Shown piece after piece: positions 23,354 through 31,647 of a stretch of DNA of 64,000 nucleotides. The notes beneath the pieces are model-generated. The model was not told where the DNA came from, made no database searches, and saw only the letters and a list, made by a program, of their open reading frames with translations. This DNA is from Microbispora siamensis (GTDB taxonomy: Bacteria; Actinomycetota; Actinomycetes; Streptosporangiales; Streptosporangiaceae), in assembly GCF_016863095.1 (NCBI RefSeq), contig NZ_BOOF01000013.1, positions 1 through 64,000 on the forward strand. The letters are read 5' to 3'. How positions within the stretch are numbered: the stretch's first letter is position 1; each line of letters starts with the position of its first letter. The position numbers were made by a program, and so were the translations under genes.

Positions 23354-24169
23354 TCAGGAGCCGGTCGCGACCGGCCTGGCGGGGTCGGCGACCCAGTTGG
23401 ACCAGGAGCCGACGTAAAGGGCGGCCGGCAGCCCGGCGATCTCCAGTGCGAGCACCTCGTGGGCGGCCGTGACCCCCGACCCGCAGTACGCGCCGACGGG
23501 CACGCCCTCGACCGCCCCGAGGCTGTTGAAGCGCTCGCGGAGGAACTCCCTGTTGTGGAACCGCCCGCCGGGCTCGACGTTCCCGGTTGTCGGGGCGCTG
23601 ACCGCGCCGGGGATGTGCCCGGCGACCGGGTCGACCGGCTCCACCTCACCGCGGTAACGCTCGGCCGCCCTGGCGTCGAGCAGCACGCCGTCGGCCGCCA
23701 GCGCGGCGGCCTGATCGGCGTCCATCACGGGCATCCCGCCCGGCCGCGCGGTGAAGTCGCCCGGCGGGACGGGGCCCTCCTCCTTGGTCACCGGGAGCCC
23801 GGCCCGGGTCCAGGCCCGCAGTCCGCCGTCGAGCACGCGTACGTCGCCGTGGCCGAAGTAGCGCAGCGTCCACCAGGCCCTGGCCGCCGCCGTCGAGTCG
23901 GCCTCGTCGTAGACGACCACCGGCCGGCCCTCGGACACTCCCAGGCGGCGCATCGCCTCCTGGAACGCCTCAGGCGCGGGCAGCGGATGCCGTCCGGCGG
24001 GCCCGGGCGGGGCGGCGAGGTCGGCGTTGAGGTCGCAGAAGACCGCGCCTGGGATGTGGCCCTCGCGGTACGCCTCGACGCCGGGCGGTCCGCCCAGCCG
24101 CCAGCGGACGTCGAGGATCGCGGCGTCGCCGATCGCGGCGAGCTCCTCAGGAGTGATCAGCGGGCTCAT
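23354..24169 (-). CDS. rhodanese-type sulfurtransferase (thiosulfate or 3-mercaptopyruvate)
   Basis: The 271-aa product contains two rhodanese modules. The N-terminal one (about 5-125) is inactive, with Asp-Val-Arg-Trp and Val-Val-Tyr-Asp. The catalytic one (about 145-265) has Cys229 in Tyr-Cys-Gly-Ser-Gly-Val-Thr-Ala. A CGSGVTA loop is typical of 3-mercaptopyruvate sulfurtransferases, whereas CRKGVT is typical of thiosulfate enzymes, so I favour the former. It acts in cytoplasmic sulfur transfer and cyanide or thiol detoxification. ATG 24169 has GAGGGG upstream. It is convergent with the CHAT gene and not obviously in an operon. Confidence 0.9.
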   Translation of the reverse strand: MSPLITPEELAAIGDAAILDVRWRLGGPPGVEAYREGHIPGAVFCDLNADLAAPPGPAGRHPLPAPEAFQEAMRRLGVSEGRPVVVYDEADSTAAARAWWTLRYFGHGDVRVLDGGLRAWTRAGLPVTKEEGPVPPGDFTARPGGMPVMDADQAAALAADGVLLDARAAERYRGEVEPVDPVAGHIPGAVSAPTTGNVEPGGRFHNREFLRERFNSLGAVEGVPVGAYCGSGVTAAHEVLALEIAGLPAALYVGSWSNWVADPARPVATGS

Positions 24170-24234
24170 GCCATCCCCTCGCCTTCGGCTCGGTGCCGTA
24201 CGGTGCCGCAGCCATTCTGCCAAGCCGTGGCGCC

Positions 24235-24819
24235 TCAGGACGCTGTCGCGTCGAGCAGCTCGAGGATGTCGGCGGTGGTGCCGGTCTCACCGAGACGCGG
24301 GAAGATCTTCTCGACGCTGTGGCGGTGGGCCTCGGGGTCGAGGTCGGTCATGGCGTCGGTGGCCAGGGCGACGTGGTAGCCGTGCTCGTGGGCGGCGCGG
24401 GCGGTGGACTCGACGCCGATGCTGGTGGCCACCCCGGTCAGCACGATCTGGGTGACGCCGCGGCGGCGCAGGTGCAGGTCCAGGTCGGTGCCGTAGAAGG
24501 CCGACCAGTTGCGCTTGGTGACGACGATGTCGCGCGGATGTCCGGCCAGGTCGTCGGCGATCTCGTCCCAGCCGTCGGGCCAGGCGCGCCCGGGGCGCGA
24601 CAGGTCGGTGCGTCCCGGGACGGCGTCCGCGCCGTCGGCCGCGGCGGTGACGCGGACGAGGGCGACCGGCAGGTCGCGGGCGCGGAACGCCTCGGCCAGC
24701 CGGACCGTCCGGGCGAGCACGTCCGCCGTGGAGTACGGGTTGCCGGGGGCGGCCAGCACGCCTTTCTGCAGGTCGATGACGACGAGCGCGGTCTTGGGGT
24801 CGAGAGTGGTCACGGGCAT
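24235..24819 (-). CDS. isochorismatase-family hydrolase lacking the catalytic cysteine
   Basis: The 194-aa alpha/beta protein has Asp16 in Val-Val-Ile-Asp-Leu-Gln and Lys102 in Val-Val-Thr-Lys-Arg-Asn-Trp-Ser-Ala-Phe, two of the three family catalytic residues. The third position, Cys in nicotinamidases and N-carbamoylsarcosine-type enzymes, is Gly135 in Thr-Ser-Ile-Gly-Val-Glu-Ser-Thr-Ala-Arg. True isochorismatases such as PhzD also work without this Cys, so an enol-ether hydrolase or non-thiol reaction is possible. It is last in a marR-MFS-hydrolase operon, 38 nt after the transporter, with AAGGGAGA before ATG 24819. Confidence 0.88.
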   Translation of the reverse strand: MPVTTLDPKTALVVIDLQKGVLAAPGNPYSTADVLARTVRLAEAFRARDLPVALVRVTAAADGADAVPGRTDLSRPGRAWPDGWDEIADDLAGHPRDIVVTKRNWSAFYGTDLDLHLRRRGVTQIVLTGVATSIGVESTARAAHEHGYHVALATDAMTDLDPEAHRHSVEKIFPRLGETGTTADILELLDATAS

Positions 24820-24857
24820 GAGGAATCTCCCTTTTCTGGCTTGCGAACAGGGGGTGG

Positions 24858-26258
24858 TCAGGTGCGGCCGACGCGGCTCAGCGACCGGTCGGCGAGGACG
24901 CCGGCCAGCAACAGGACCGAGACGCCCAGCAGGAGCAGGCTCAGGTGGTGCAGCCCGGGCGTGGTGGCGCCGTGCCGGTAGAACGCCGCGTCGGCGGCCG
25001 AGGCGCTCAGCGCGCCGAGATATCCGAACGTGCGCAGCAGCCCGGCGGAGGAGCCCATGCGGTCCGGGTCGGCCTGCGCGTACAGCGCGTTCTGGTTGGC
25101 CAGCCCGTTGAGGCCCTGCGCGACGCCGACGAACGCGCCGATCAGCGCCAGCAGCCACATCGGGCTGCCGGAGCCGGCCGTCAGCAGCGCGGCGCAGCCG
25201 ATGATCTGCGCCGCGGCGCCCCCGGCGAGCTTGCCGCGCACCTCGGCGCGGCGGCCGGTAAGAGCGGTCACGGCGATGGCCATCGCCGACATGGGCAGGA
25301 GCAGCAGCCCGGCGGCCGAGGGGGCGAGCGACCGGCCGTCCTGCAGCCACTGCGGGAACCCGTACATGAAGGCGTAGGAGGTCGTGTAGGCCAGCCACTG
25401 CCTGCCGTACGTGGCCAGCAACGGCAGGTTGCCGCCCAGCACCCGCAGGTCGAGGAACGGCTGCGCCACCCGCAGTTCCCGTACGGCGAAGCAGGTCCCG
25501 GCGATCGCGACGATCACCAGCAGCCACCAGAGCCCCCACGCCGGGTTCATCAGGAACGTCATGAACGCCGTGAGCGTGCCGGCGAACAGCGCCATACCGA
25601 TCACGTCCAGTCCCCCGCCAGGCCGGGTGGCCGTGGAGGAGGTCGCGGCGCGGCGGGGCAGTCGCCGCGCGCCGAGGACGAGGCACGCGGCCGAGAGCGG
25701 CACGTTGACGGCGAAGATGAGATGCCAGCCGCCCGCTCCGACGAGCAGGCCGCCCAAGGTCGGCCCGATGACCGCGATGACCTGGTTGGAGATCGACAGC
25801 GCCGCCAGGATTCCGCTGGGACTCCGCATGCCGGTGCGGTCGGCCTCGGCCCGCAGCAGGAACATCGACGCCGGGTAGGCGGCGGAGGTGCCGATCCCGA
25901 GCAGGACTCGGGACACGATCAGGACGCCCAGGCTGGGGGCCAGCACACCCAGCAGCCCGGCGGCACCGACCAGCGCCGTGCCGGCCAGGTACAGCGGCCG
26001 GGGGCCGAAGGTGTCCACCAGCCGCCCGATGACCGGCTGGCCGACCGCGGTGGCCAGGTAGAGCCCCGTCACCAGCCACGCGGTGTCCGCGGGCGAGGCG
26101 TGGAACCAGCGGCCGATCGGCACGAGCGCCACGGCCAGCATCGAGGAGTTGATCGGGTTCAGGATCGAACCCAGGATCATCGGGGCGATCAGCCGGCGGT
26201 CGAAGCCGCCGGCGTCCGACCGGCGCTCGGCCCGGTAGGCGGCCCGAAGCCGCGTCAC
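24858..26258 (-). CDS. MFS efflux transporter (DHA2/EmrB-like)
   Basis: The 466-aa product has about 12-14 hydrophobic segments. Motif A-like Gly-Arg-Leu-Val-Asp-Thr-Phe-Gly-Pro-Arg lies in the loop after helix 2 (about 70-82), and motif C-like Ser-Asn-Gln-Val-Ile-Ala-Val-Ile-Gly-Pro-Thr-Leu-Gly-Gly lies in helix 5 (about 160), which marks drug:H+ antiporters. It should export hydrophobic or aromatic compounds. GTG 26258 lies 13 nt after the marR stop, so it is co-transcribed with its probable regulator and with the downstream hydrolase. The ribosome binding site is poor. Confidence 0.9.
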   Translation of the reverse strand: MTRLRAAYRAERRSDAGGFDRRLIAPMILGSILNPINSSMLAVALVPIGRWFHASPADTAWLVTGLYLATAVGQPVIGRLVDTFGPRPLYLAGTALVGAAGLLGVLAPSLGVLIVSRVLLGIGTSAAYPASMFLLRAEADRTGMRSPSGILAALSISNQVIAVIGPTLGGLLVGAGGWHLIFAVNVPLSAACLVLGARRLPRRAATSSTATRPGGGLDVIGMALFAGTLTAFMTFLMNPAWGLWWLLVIVAIAGTCFAVRELRVAQPFLDLRVLGGNLPLLATYGRQWLAYTTSYAFMYGFPQWLQDGRSLAPSAAGLLLLPMSAMAIAVTALTGRRAEVRGKLAGGAAAQIIGCAALLTAGSGSPMWLLALIGAFVGVAQGLNGLANQNALYAQADPDRMGSSAGLLRTFGYLGALSASAADAAFYRHGATTPGLHHLSLLLLGVSVLLLAGVLADRSLSRVGRT

Positions 26259-26271
26259 GACCGGAGCCCGA

Positions 26272-26712
26272 TCATGATTGGGCCACGGCGTCCAGCAGCG
26301 CCATCGCCTCGATGATCGTGCGCAACTGCGCTTCTGTGCAGTGTTCCTGCAGCGCCCGTGCCAGCCACGCCTCACGCGCCCTGCGGTCGTCCAGACGGCG
26401 CTCGCGCCCCAGTTCGGTCAGCGTGACGAGCTGACGCCGGCCGTCCTCGGGATCGCGGTGGCGTTCCACCAGACCGGCCCGTTCCAGCGCCTGGACGATC
26501 GCCGCCATCGACTGCGGCCTGACCCGCTCGGCCGCGGCCAGCTCGCTGGCCGACGCCGGGCCGTGCTTGGCCAGCCGCACCAGCACGGAGACCTGGCCGG
26601 AGCTCAGGTCCCCCTCTCCGTCCAGCTCCCTCAGTCTCCGGACGAGCCGGCTGACCGCCACCCAGGCGTCGCCGGCCGCCTGCGCCGCCACCGCCGAAAC
26701 GGCCTCGCTCAT
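26272..26712 (-). CDS. MarR-family transcriptional regulator
   Basis: The 146-aa product is a winged-helix dimer-forming repressor. It has Ser-Ser-Gly-Gln-Val-Ser-Val-Leu-Val-Arg-Leu (helix 2), Ser-Ala-Ser-Glu-Leu-Ala-Ala-Ala-Glu-Arg-Val-Arg-Pro-Gln-Ser-Met (HTH, about 52-75), and the wing Arg-His-Arg-Asp-Pro-Glu-Asp-Gly-Arg-Arg. It is the first gene of an operon with an efflux pump and a hydrolase. Two CAGTC/GACTG palindromes lie 22-61 bases upstream of the ATG at 26712, so it probably represses itself and the operon until an inducer binds. GGGAGGG is the ribosome binding site. Confidence 0.92.
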   Translation of the reverse strand: MSEAVSAVAAQAAGDAWVAVSRLVRRLRELDGEGDLSSGQVSVLVRLAKHGPASASELAAAERVRPQSMAAIVQALERAGLVERHRDPEDGRRQLVTLTELGRERRLDDRRAREAWLARALQEHCTEAQLRTIIEAMALLDAVAQS

Positions 26713-26733
26713 GGCGTACCCTCCCAAGAAAGA

Positions 26734-26773
26734 CAGTCCAGACTGTACACCCGAAACTGCGCAGTCTGAACTG
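26734..26773 (-). promoter_or_regulatory. probable MarR operator pair
   Basis: Two related palindromes, CAGTCcaGACTG (26734-26745) and CAGTctgaACTG (26762-26773), are 28 bp apart centre to centre, close to three helical turns, so two dimers could bind the same face. They lie in the promoter of the marR-MFS-hydrolase operon. Confidence 0.7.
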
Positions 26774-26816
26774 TCGATCGGAGGACGAGCGGATCCGCGA
26801 TAGAGCAGCACGAGCG

Positions 26817-27989
26817 TCAGCGGCGAATCTCCACAAGCGGGACGTTCTGCTCGGCGGGGGTCAACGAGCCGTGATAGCCGATCATGGAAGACTCCACCGG
26901 CTCCCGGGCCGAGGCCACGATCACGCAGTCGCCGTACGGCACGGCCACCACGTCGCCGACGCGGCCGAGCCACTCGTGGCGGACACGGCGGCCGAACCAG
27001 CCCGCGGAGACGGCCTCCTCGCGGGTGACCACCCAGGCCCGCCCGCGCAGGGCCTCCCGCCAGGTCTCCAGCACGGCGGAGGCAGCGCCCGGGGAGGTGT
27101 AGACGTGCCGGGCGCGGGCCTCGCCGCCCAGCATGAGCACGCCCTCCCGCAGGTCGGCGCGGCGGTCCACGTCCACCTTGTCGGCGGCGTTGATCATCCC
27201 GTGGTCGGCCGTGACGTACAGGACCGCACCCGGCGGCAGCGCCTCGGCGATGCGCTCGGCCATGCGGTCCGCGACCGCGAGCTGTTCGAGCCACTCGCCG
27301 CCGCCCCACCCGCTGAAGTGCCCCACGCGGTCGACCTCGCCGTAGTAGACGGTGACGAACGTGGTCTCGCGCAGCGCCTGCCGTACGGCCTCGACGCGCT
27401 CGCCGGGGCTCTCGGCCGCTCGGTAGCGCATGCCCCGGTAGACGGCGCGGGTCAGTCCTGTGCCGTCGAACGAGGCGGGCGCCACGTAGACGGGCTCGAC
27501 CCCCGCGGCCGCCATGCGTTCGTAGACGGTCGGCGCGGGCTGCCACACGTCCGGGTCGATCGACAGGCCGGGGGCGGTCCAGCGCAGGCAGTTGAACAGC
27601 CGCCCCTCCCCCGGGACCGCCATCTGGATGCCGACCATGCCGTGCTCCCCGGGAGGGGCTCCGGTGCCCAGGGTGGCCAGGCTGGTCGGGGTCGAGGAGG
27701 GGAAGCCGGCCGTGAGCGTCCCCCGCAGATGGGCCGACAGGAACGGCGCGGCGTCGGGGTGCGCGGCCAGGAGCTCGGCCCCGAGGCCGTCCACGAGGAA
27801 CAGGCACACTCGCGGGGCCGGCTCGAGCGCCAGCGTGTTGCCGACCGGCAGCCCGAGGGAGGCGAGCAGCGAGCCCGGCAGATCGGCCAGCGAGGCCGTG
27901 CCGTACGCGGGCACGTACGGCACGGGCACGGCCGGCGACGCCACGGACGGCTCCCCGGGCGGAGCCCCCGAGGGCTGGGGGTCGATCAC
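26817..27989 (-). CDS. alkaline-phosphatase-superfamily phosphodiesterase (nucleotide pyrophosphatase type)
   Basis: The 390-aa product has the superfamily metal and nucleophile motifs: Phe-Leu-Val-Asp-Gly-Leu-Gly (Asp ligand), Phe-Pro-Ser-Ser-Thr-Pro-Thr-Ser (Thr nucleophile), Gly-Glu-Val-Asp-Arg-Val-Gly-His (Asp/His), Val-Thr-Ala-Asp-His-Gly-Met (Asp-His), and a late His in Arg-His-Glu-Trp-Leu-Gly or Tyr-His-Gly-Ser. It has no signal peptide, so it acts in the cytoplasm. The substrate is unknown. GTG 27989 has GGGAGG 5 nt upstream. It is 29 nt downstream of a DUF5998 gene, with which it is probably co-transcribed. Confidence 0.9.
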   Translation of the reverse strand: MIDPQPSGAPPGEPSVASPAVPVPYVPAYGTASLADLPGSLLASLGLPVGNTLALEPAPRVCLFLVDGLGAELLAAHPDAAPFLSAHLRGTLTAGFPSSTPTSLATLGTGAPPGEHGMVGIQMAVPGEGRLFNCLRWTAPGLSIDPDVWQPAPTVYERMAAAGVEPVYVAPASFDGTGLTRAVYRGMRYRAAESPGERVEAVRQALRETTFVTVYYGEVDRVGHFSGWGGGEWLEQLAVADRMAERIAEALPPGAVLYVTADHGMINAADKVDVDRRADLREGVLMLGGEARARHVYTSPGAASAVLETWREALRGRAWVVTREEAVSAGWFGRRVRHEWLGRVGDVVAVPYGDCVIVASAREPVESSMIGYHGSLTPAEQNVPLVEIRR

Positions 27990-28018
27990 GTCACCTCCCG
28001 GCGGCTGGAGGGGGACGG

Positions 28019-28612
28019 TCAGGTCGTCGCGGCCTTGGCGGTGGCCTCCGACAGCGCCTTCGCGAACGCCAGCACGTGGGTGACGGCCTCGGGACCGTCG
28101 GCCGCCTCGCTGACCCGCAGGGACAGGTCGTCGGCCGTGATCGCGCCGGTGTAGCCGTGATCGGCCTCGCAGTTCTCGTCGCCGCAGGTCGCCGGTTCGA
28201 GATCGACGTGGGAGATCGCGCCCCACCCGATCGTCAGCGTGACCTCCGTCGGGGGGACGCCCGGCACGTACGACGCGGGGTCGGGCACGACCCTGGTCAC
28301 GGCGACCGACTGGATGCGGCTGAGCCGTACCGCCTCGGTGGTGGTGGAGGCGTGCGAGGCGGGCATGCCCTCGGCCGGCGGGTGCTCGTCGGTGTGGCAG
28401 ACAAGCAGCCGGGTGGGCGAAAGGACCAGGACCGTGACGTGCCTGCGCACCTCCATCGCCGGGTCGAACGTGGCCTCGTGATGCACGACGTACGCCGTGA
28501 CCGGCTCGTTGCCGAGCGCGGAGTCGACGGCGTCGGCCACCAGATCCGGGTAGTAGCCGCTGCGATCTATGGCCTCGCGCAAGCCCGCGGCGGAGACTCG
28601 GGTTTCCCTCAT
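28019..28612 (-). CDS. DUF5998 family protein
   Basis: The 197-aa cytoplasmic protein begins Met-Arg-Glu-Thr-Arg and has an early helical segment with Ser-Gly-Tyr-Tyr-Pro-Asp. A central beta-rich domain with His-His-Glu-Ala-Thr-Phe follows, then a Cys-Gly-Asp-Glu-Asn-Cys motif with Asp-His near 155, suggesting a metal site. I recognise the actinobacterial family DUF5998 but know no function. It precedes the phosphodiesterase gene by 29 nt. ATG 28612 is chosen because family members start at this Met-Arg-Glu; the upstream Met at 28648 lacks a clear site. Confidence 0.88.
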   Translation of the reverse strand: MRETRVSAAGLREAIDRSGYYPDLVADAVDSALGNEPVTAYVVHHEATFDPAMEVRRHVTVLVLSPTRLLVCHTDEHPPAEGMPASHASTTTEAVRLSRIQSVAVTRVVPDPASYVPGVPPTEVTLTIGWGAISHVDLEPATCGDENCEADHGYTGAITADDLSLRVSEAADGPEAVTHVLAFAKALSEATAKAATT

Positions 28613-28733
28613 GGGTCCATCCTGCCCTGTAAGGGACACCTGTTTCACACCCCGACGGGACGGGTTTTCCGCCCACGGCGTGACGCCGGCCGATCAGCTC
28701 GGACAGCACCGGGATCAGCTCAGACGGCACCGA

Positions 28734-31370
28734 TCAGCTCAGACGGCGCGGCCCGACGTCGGGACGCAGCGCGGTGACGGGCCGCAGGACGGCCCGCGCG
28801 CCCAGCACGGCCACTCCCGACGCGCCCACCAGGACCTGGTCGAGGTCCATCCTGGCGACCTCGGGCAGGGCGTCGGCCAGCAGGCCCACCCGCACCAGCA
28901 GTTCCTCCAGCGCCTCCACGGCCACCGCCTGGTAGCCGTACTCGCCGAACAGCAGCGGCGCGGCGCGGACCGACCGCACCAGCCCCGCCGCGTCCTCCGC
29001 CGTGAGCGGCGCGAGGCGGTAGGCCTGGTCGCCGAGCAGCCGGGCGGTGACCTCGCCGAGGCCGAACGTGACGACCCCGCCGAAGTAGCGGTCCTGGGTC
29101 ACGCCGACGACGGTGGGCACCGAGGGCTGCGGCGCCATGCGCTGCACCGCGAGCGGAGTGCCGGGCCCGAGGATCTCGGCAAGGCCGGCGTACGCCTGCC
29201 GGACCCCGGCGGGTTCGGTGAGGCCGATGCGCACGGTGCCGGCGCGGCGGGCGTCCTCCGGGTCGGCCGACTTGACCACCACGGGCCAGCCGATCCGCTC
29301 GGCGGCGGCGACGGCCTCCTCGGCGTCGGCGGCGACGTGCGCCGGCCACACCTCGATGCCGTAGCAGGCCAGCAGCGCGGTCGCGTCGATCTCCCGCTCC
29401 TCGCCGTCCGCCCCCTCGCCGGCCAGGGCCGCGGCGACGATCTCCCGCGCGGCGGCGGTGTCGATCCCCTCGACGGACGGGACCGTGCCCGGCGGCTGCC
29501 TGCGCCACTGGGCGTACCGCACGACATGGGCCAGCGCGCGGACCGCCTCCTCCGGGGCGGGGTACGACGGGATCGACCCGCGCTGGGGCGAGTCGTCGCC
29601 GGGGCCGCCCGCCACACGCAGCTCGGCCGGCATGCCCAGCTCGCCCTGGAAGGTGGCCAGCACCGGCTTGCCCGACTCCCGCGCGGCCTCCAGCAGCGCC
29701 TCGGCCACCTCGCGGCAGTCGCCGGGGATCGGCGGCATGTAGATCGCGACGGCGGCGTCCACTTCGGGCAGGACGCTCCGCAGCGCCTCGGCGAACTCGG
29801 TCGCGCCGGCGCGGGCGCCGAGGTTCACCGGCGGGCTCGGCTGCAGGCCGGCGCCGGCGCAGGCCTCCTCGGCGAGCAGCGTGAGCGCGTCGGAGTTGCC
29901 GACCACGCCCACCCGCGGCCCGGCCGGCAGCGGCTGGTGGGCCAGGAGCTGGGCGACGTCGAAGAGCTGGACCAGGTCGTCCACCCTGATGAGCCCCGCC
30001 TGCGCGAACAGCGAGCTCAGCGCGGTGTCGGGCAGCGCGAGCACGGGCGCGCGGTGCCCCCCGGGGACGCCGCGCGACTTGACCACCACGATCGGCTTCG
30101 ACCGGGAGATCCGCCGGGCCAGCCGGGTGAACTTGCGCGGGTTCCCGATGGACTCCAGGTAGAGCAGGATCACGTCGGTCGCCGGGTCCTCCTCCCAGTA
30201 CTGCAGGAGGTCGTTGCCGGACACGTCGGCCCGGTTGCCCGCCGAGACGAACGTCGAGATGCCCATCCCGCGCTGCGCCACCCGCTGCAGCAGGGCGGTG
30301 CCGAGCGCGCCCGACTGGCTGAAGAAGCCGACCCTCCCCCGCCCCGGCAGGGTCGCGGCGAGCGTCGCGTTGAGCCGTACGGCGGGGTCGGTGTTGGCGA
30401 TGCCGAGGCAGTTGGGTCCCACCACCCGTATGCCGTACGCCCGGGCGATGCGGACCAGTTCCTCCTGGCGGGCCCGGCCCTCCGGCCCGGTCTCGCCGAA
30501 CCCGGAGGAGACCACGACCAGGCCTTTCACGCCCTTCTCCGCGCACTCCCCGACCAGTTCGAGCACGCCCTCGGCGGGGACCGCCAGCACGGCGAGGTCC
30601 ACGTCGCCGTCGATGGCCGACACGCTGCGGTAGGCCCGTACGCCGGCCACGGCCCGTACGTGCCGGTGGACGGGGTAGACGGGGCCGGTGAAGTCGGCGG
30701 CGAGCAGGTTGCGCAGGACCGTCTGGCCGATCCCGCCCGGTTCGCGGCTCGCGCCGATGACCGCGACCGACTCCGGGGTCAGCAGGCGGGCGATCGAGCG
30801 CGCCTCGGCGCGGTGCTCGCGGGCGAGCCGGACCTCCAGCGCGGTCTCGGTGCTGGACAGGTCGAGCGTCATGCGCACGACGCCGTCCTCGAACTGGCTC
30901 TGCGCCGTGTAGCCGGCCTGGCGGAACAGGCCCATCATCCGGTGGTTGCCCGGCAGCACGTCCGCGATGAAGGTCTTGATCCCGCGCTCGCGCGCGGCGG
31001 CCCGCAGGTGCTCCATCAGCACCCCGGCCACGCCCCTGCCCTGGTGGGCGTCCTCGACCAGGAAGGCCACCTCGGCGTGGTCGCGCGGCTGCACCCGGTC
31101 GTACCGTACGACCGCGACCATCTCGGTGCCGATCGTGGCGATGAGCGCGACCCGGTTGTCGTAGTCGACGTTGGTGAACCAGACCACGTCCTTGTCGGTC
31201 AGCCGGGGTCGTGGCCCGAAGTACCGGAAGTAGATGGACTCCGCGGACAGGCGCGAGTAGAACGAGCGCAGCATGCCGGCGTCGTCCGGCCTGATCGGGC
31301 GGACGTGGGCGGTGCCGCCGTCGGACAGCACGACGTCCGCCTCCCAGTGGGCGGGGTACTGAGGGTGCAC
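28734..31370 (-). CDS. patA: PatA-type protein acetyltransferase: N-terminal GNAT fused to NDP-forming acyl-CoA synthetase-like domains
   Basis: The 878-aa product has an N-terminal GNAT domain (about 15-175; acetyl-CoA loop Gln-Gly-Arg-Gly-Val-Ala). CoA-binding and succinyl-CoA-ligase-like domains follow (about 190-630; Ala-Val-Ile-Gly-Ala-Ser, Gly-Pro-Asn-Cys-Leu-Gly, Phe-Phe-Ser-Gln-Ser-Gly-Ala), then an ATP-grasp domain (about 660-865). E. coli PatZ has the reverse order; GNAT-first order is known from Streptomyces PatA, which acetylates and silences acyl-CoA synthetases. The Ser-His-Thr-Gly segment carrying the synthetase's phosphohistidine is not present; the matching stretch reads Pro-Val-Leu-Ala-Leu-Pro, consistent with a regulatory role. 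The GTG start has no ribosome binding site and may be leaderless. Confidence 0.9.
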   Translation of the reverse strand: MHPQYPAHWEADVVLSDGGTAHVRPIRPDDAGMLRSFYSRLSAESIYFRYFGPRPRLTDKDVVWFTNVDYDNRVALIATIGTEMVAVVRYDRVQPRDHAEVAFLVEDAHQGRGVAGVLMEHLRAAARERGIKTFIADVLPGNHRMMGLFRQAGYTAQSQFEDGVVRMTLDLSSTETALEVRLAREHRAEARSIARLLTPESVAVIGASREPGGIGQTVLRNLLAADFTGPVYPVHRHVRAVAGVRAYRSVSAIDGDVDLAVLAVPAEGVLELVGECAEKGVKGLVVVSSGFGETGPEGRARQEELVRIARAYGIRVVGPNCLGIANTDPAVRLNATLAATLPGRGRVGFFSQSGALGTALLQRVAQRGMGISTFVSAGNRADVSGNDLLQYWEEDPATDVILLYLESIGNPRKFTRLARRISRSKPIVVVKSRGVPGGHRAPVLALPDTALSSLFAQAGLIRVDDLVQLFDVAQLLAHQPLPAGPRVGVVGNSDALTLLAEEACAGAGLQPSPPVNLGARAGATEFAEALRSVLPEVDAAVAIYMPPIPGDCREVAEALLEAARESGKPVLATFQGELGMPAELRVAGGPGDDSPQRGSIPSYPAPEEAVRALAHVVRYAQWRRQPPGTVPSVEGIDTAAAREIVAAALAGEGADGEEREIDATALLACYGIEVWPAHVAADAEEAVAAAERIGWPVVVKSADPEDARRAGTVRIGLTEPAGVRQAYAGLAEILGPGTPLAVQRMAPQPSVPTVVGVTQDRYFGGVVTFGLGEVTARLLGDQAYRLAPLTAEDAAGLVRSVRAAPLLFGEYGYQAVAVEALEELLVRVGLLADALPEVARMDLDQVLVGASGVAVLGARAVLRPVTALRPDVGPRRLS

Positions 31371-31442
31371 ACAATCGAGGCTAGCGGTGTCCGGCTTGGC
31401 CCGTATTGAGAGATTCCTTACGGCTGTCGGACCCGCTTTCGA

Positions 31443-31460
31443 ATCCCCCTTATAGGGGAT
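31443..31460. promoter_or_regulatory. ATCCCC/GGGGAT inverted repeat between divergent genes
   Basis: ATCCCC and GGGGAT flank CTTATA in the 277-base gap between divergent patA and a pfkB kinase. It could be an operator serving either side. The rest of the gap holds AT-richer stretches at 31395-31415 and 31545-31560 that may be promoters. Confidence 0.4.
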
Positions 31461-31647
31461 CTACCAGCCCTGACGCGGCAAGTTGGGCAACGCTTGTGCA
31501 TCGACTGTGCCCGTCTGTCCGCTCTCCACCCCACGACGCCCCTGGAAGCTGTTAGGTTTCTGGACGTCAGCCTCACAGCACGGAGAGGACGCCGCCCCTC
31601 CTAGGGCATGGCTCACCTCCACAAGCAGTTGGCAAGGTGGTGACATC

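Noticed and set aside
28720-31374. An 884-codon leftward frame overlapping patA in another register
   Set aside because: It is Arg/Gly/Pro-rich and lacks any domain, while the patA register shows GNAT and synthetase motifs throughout.
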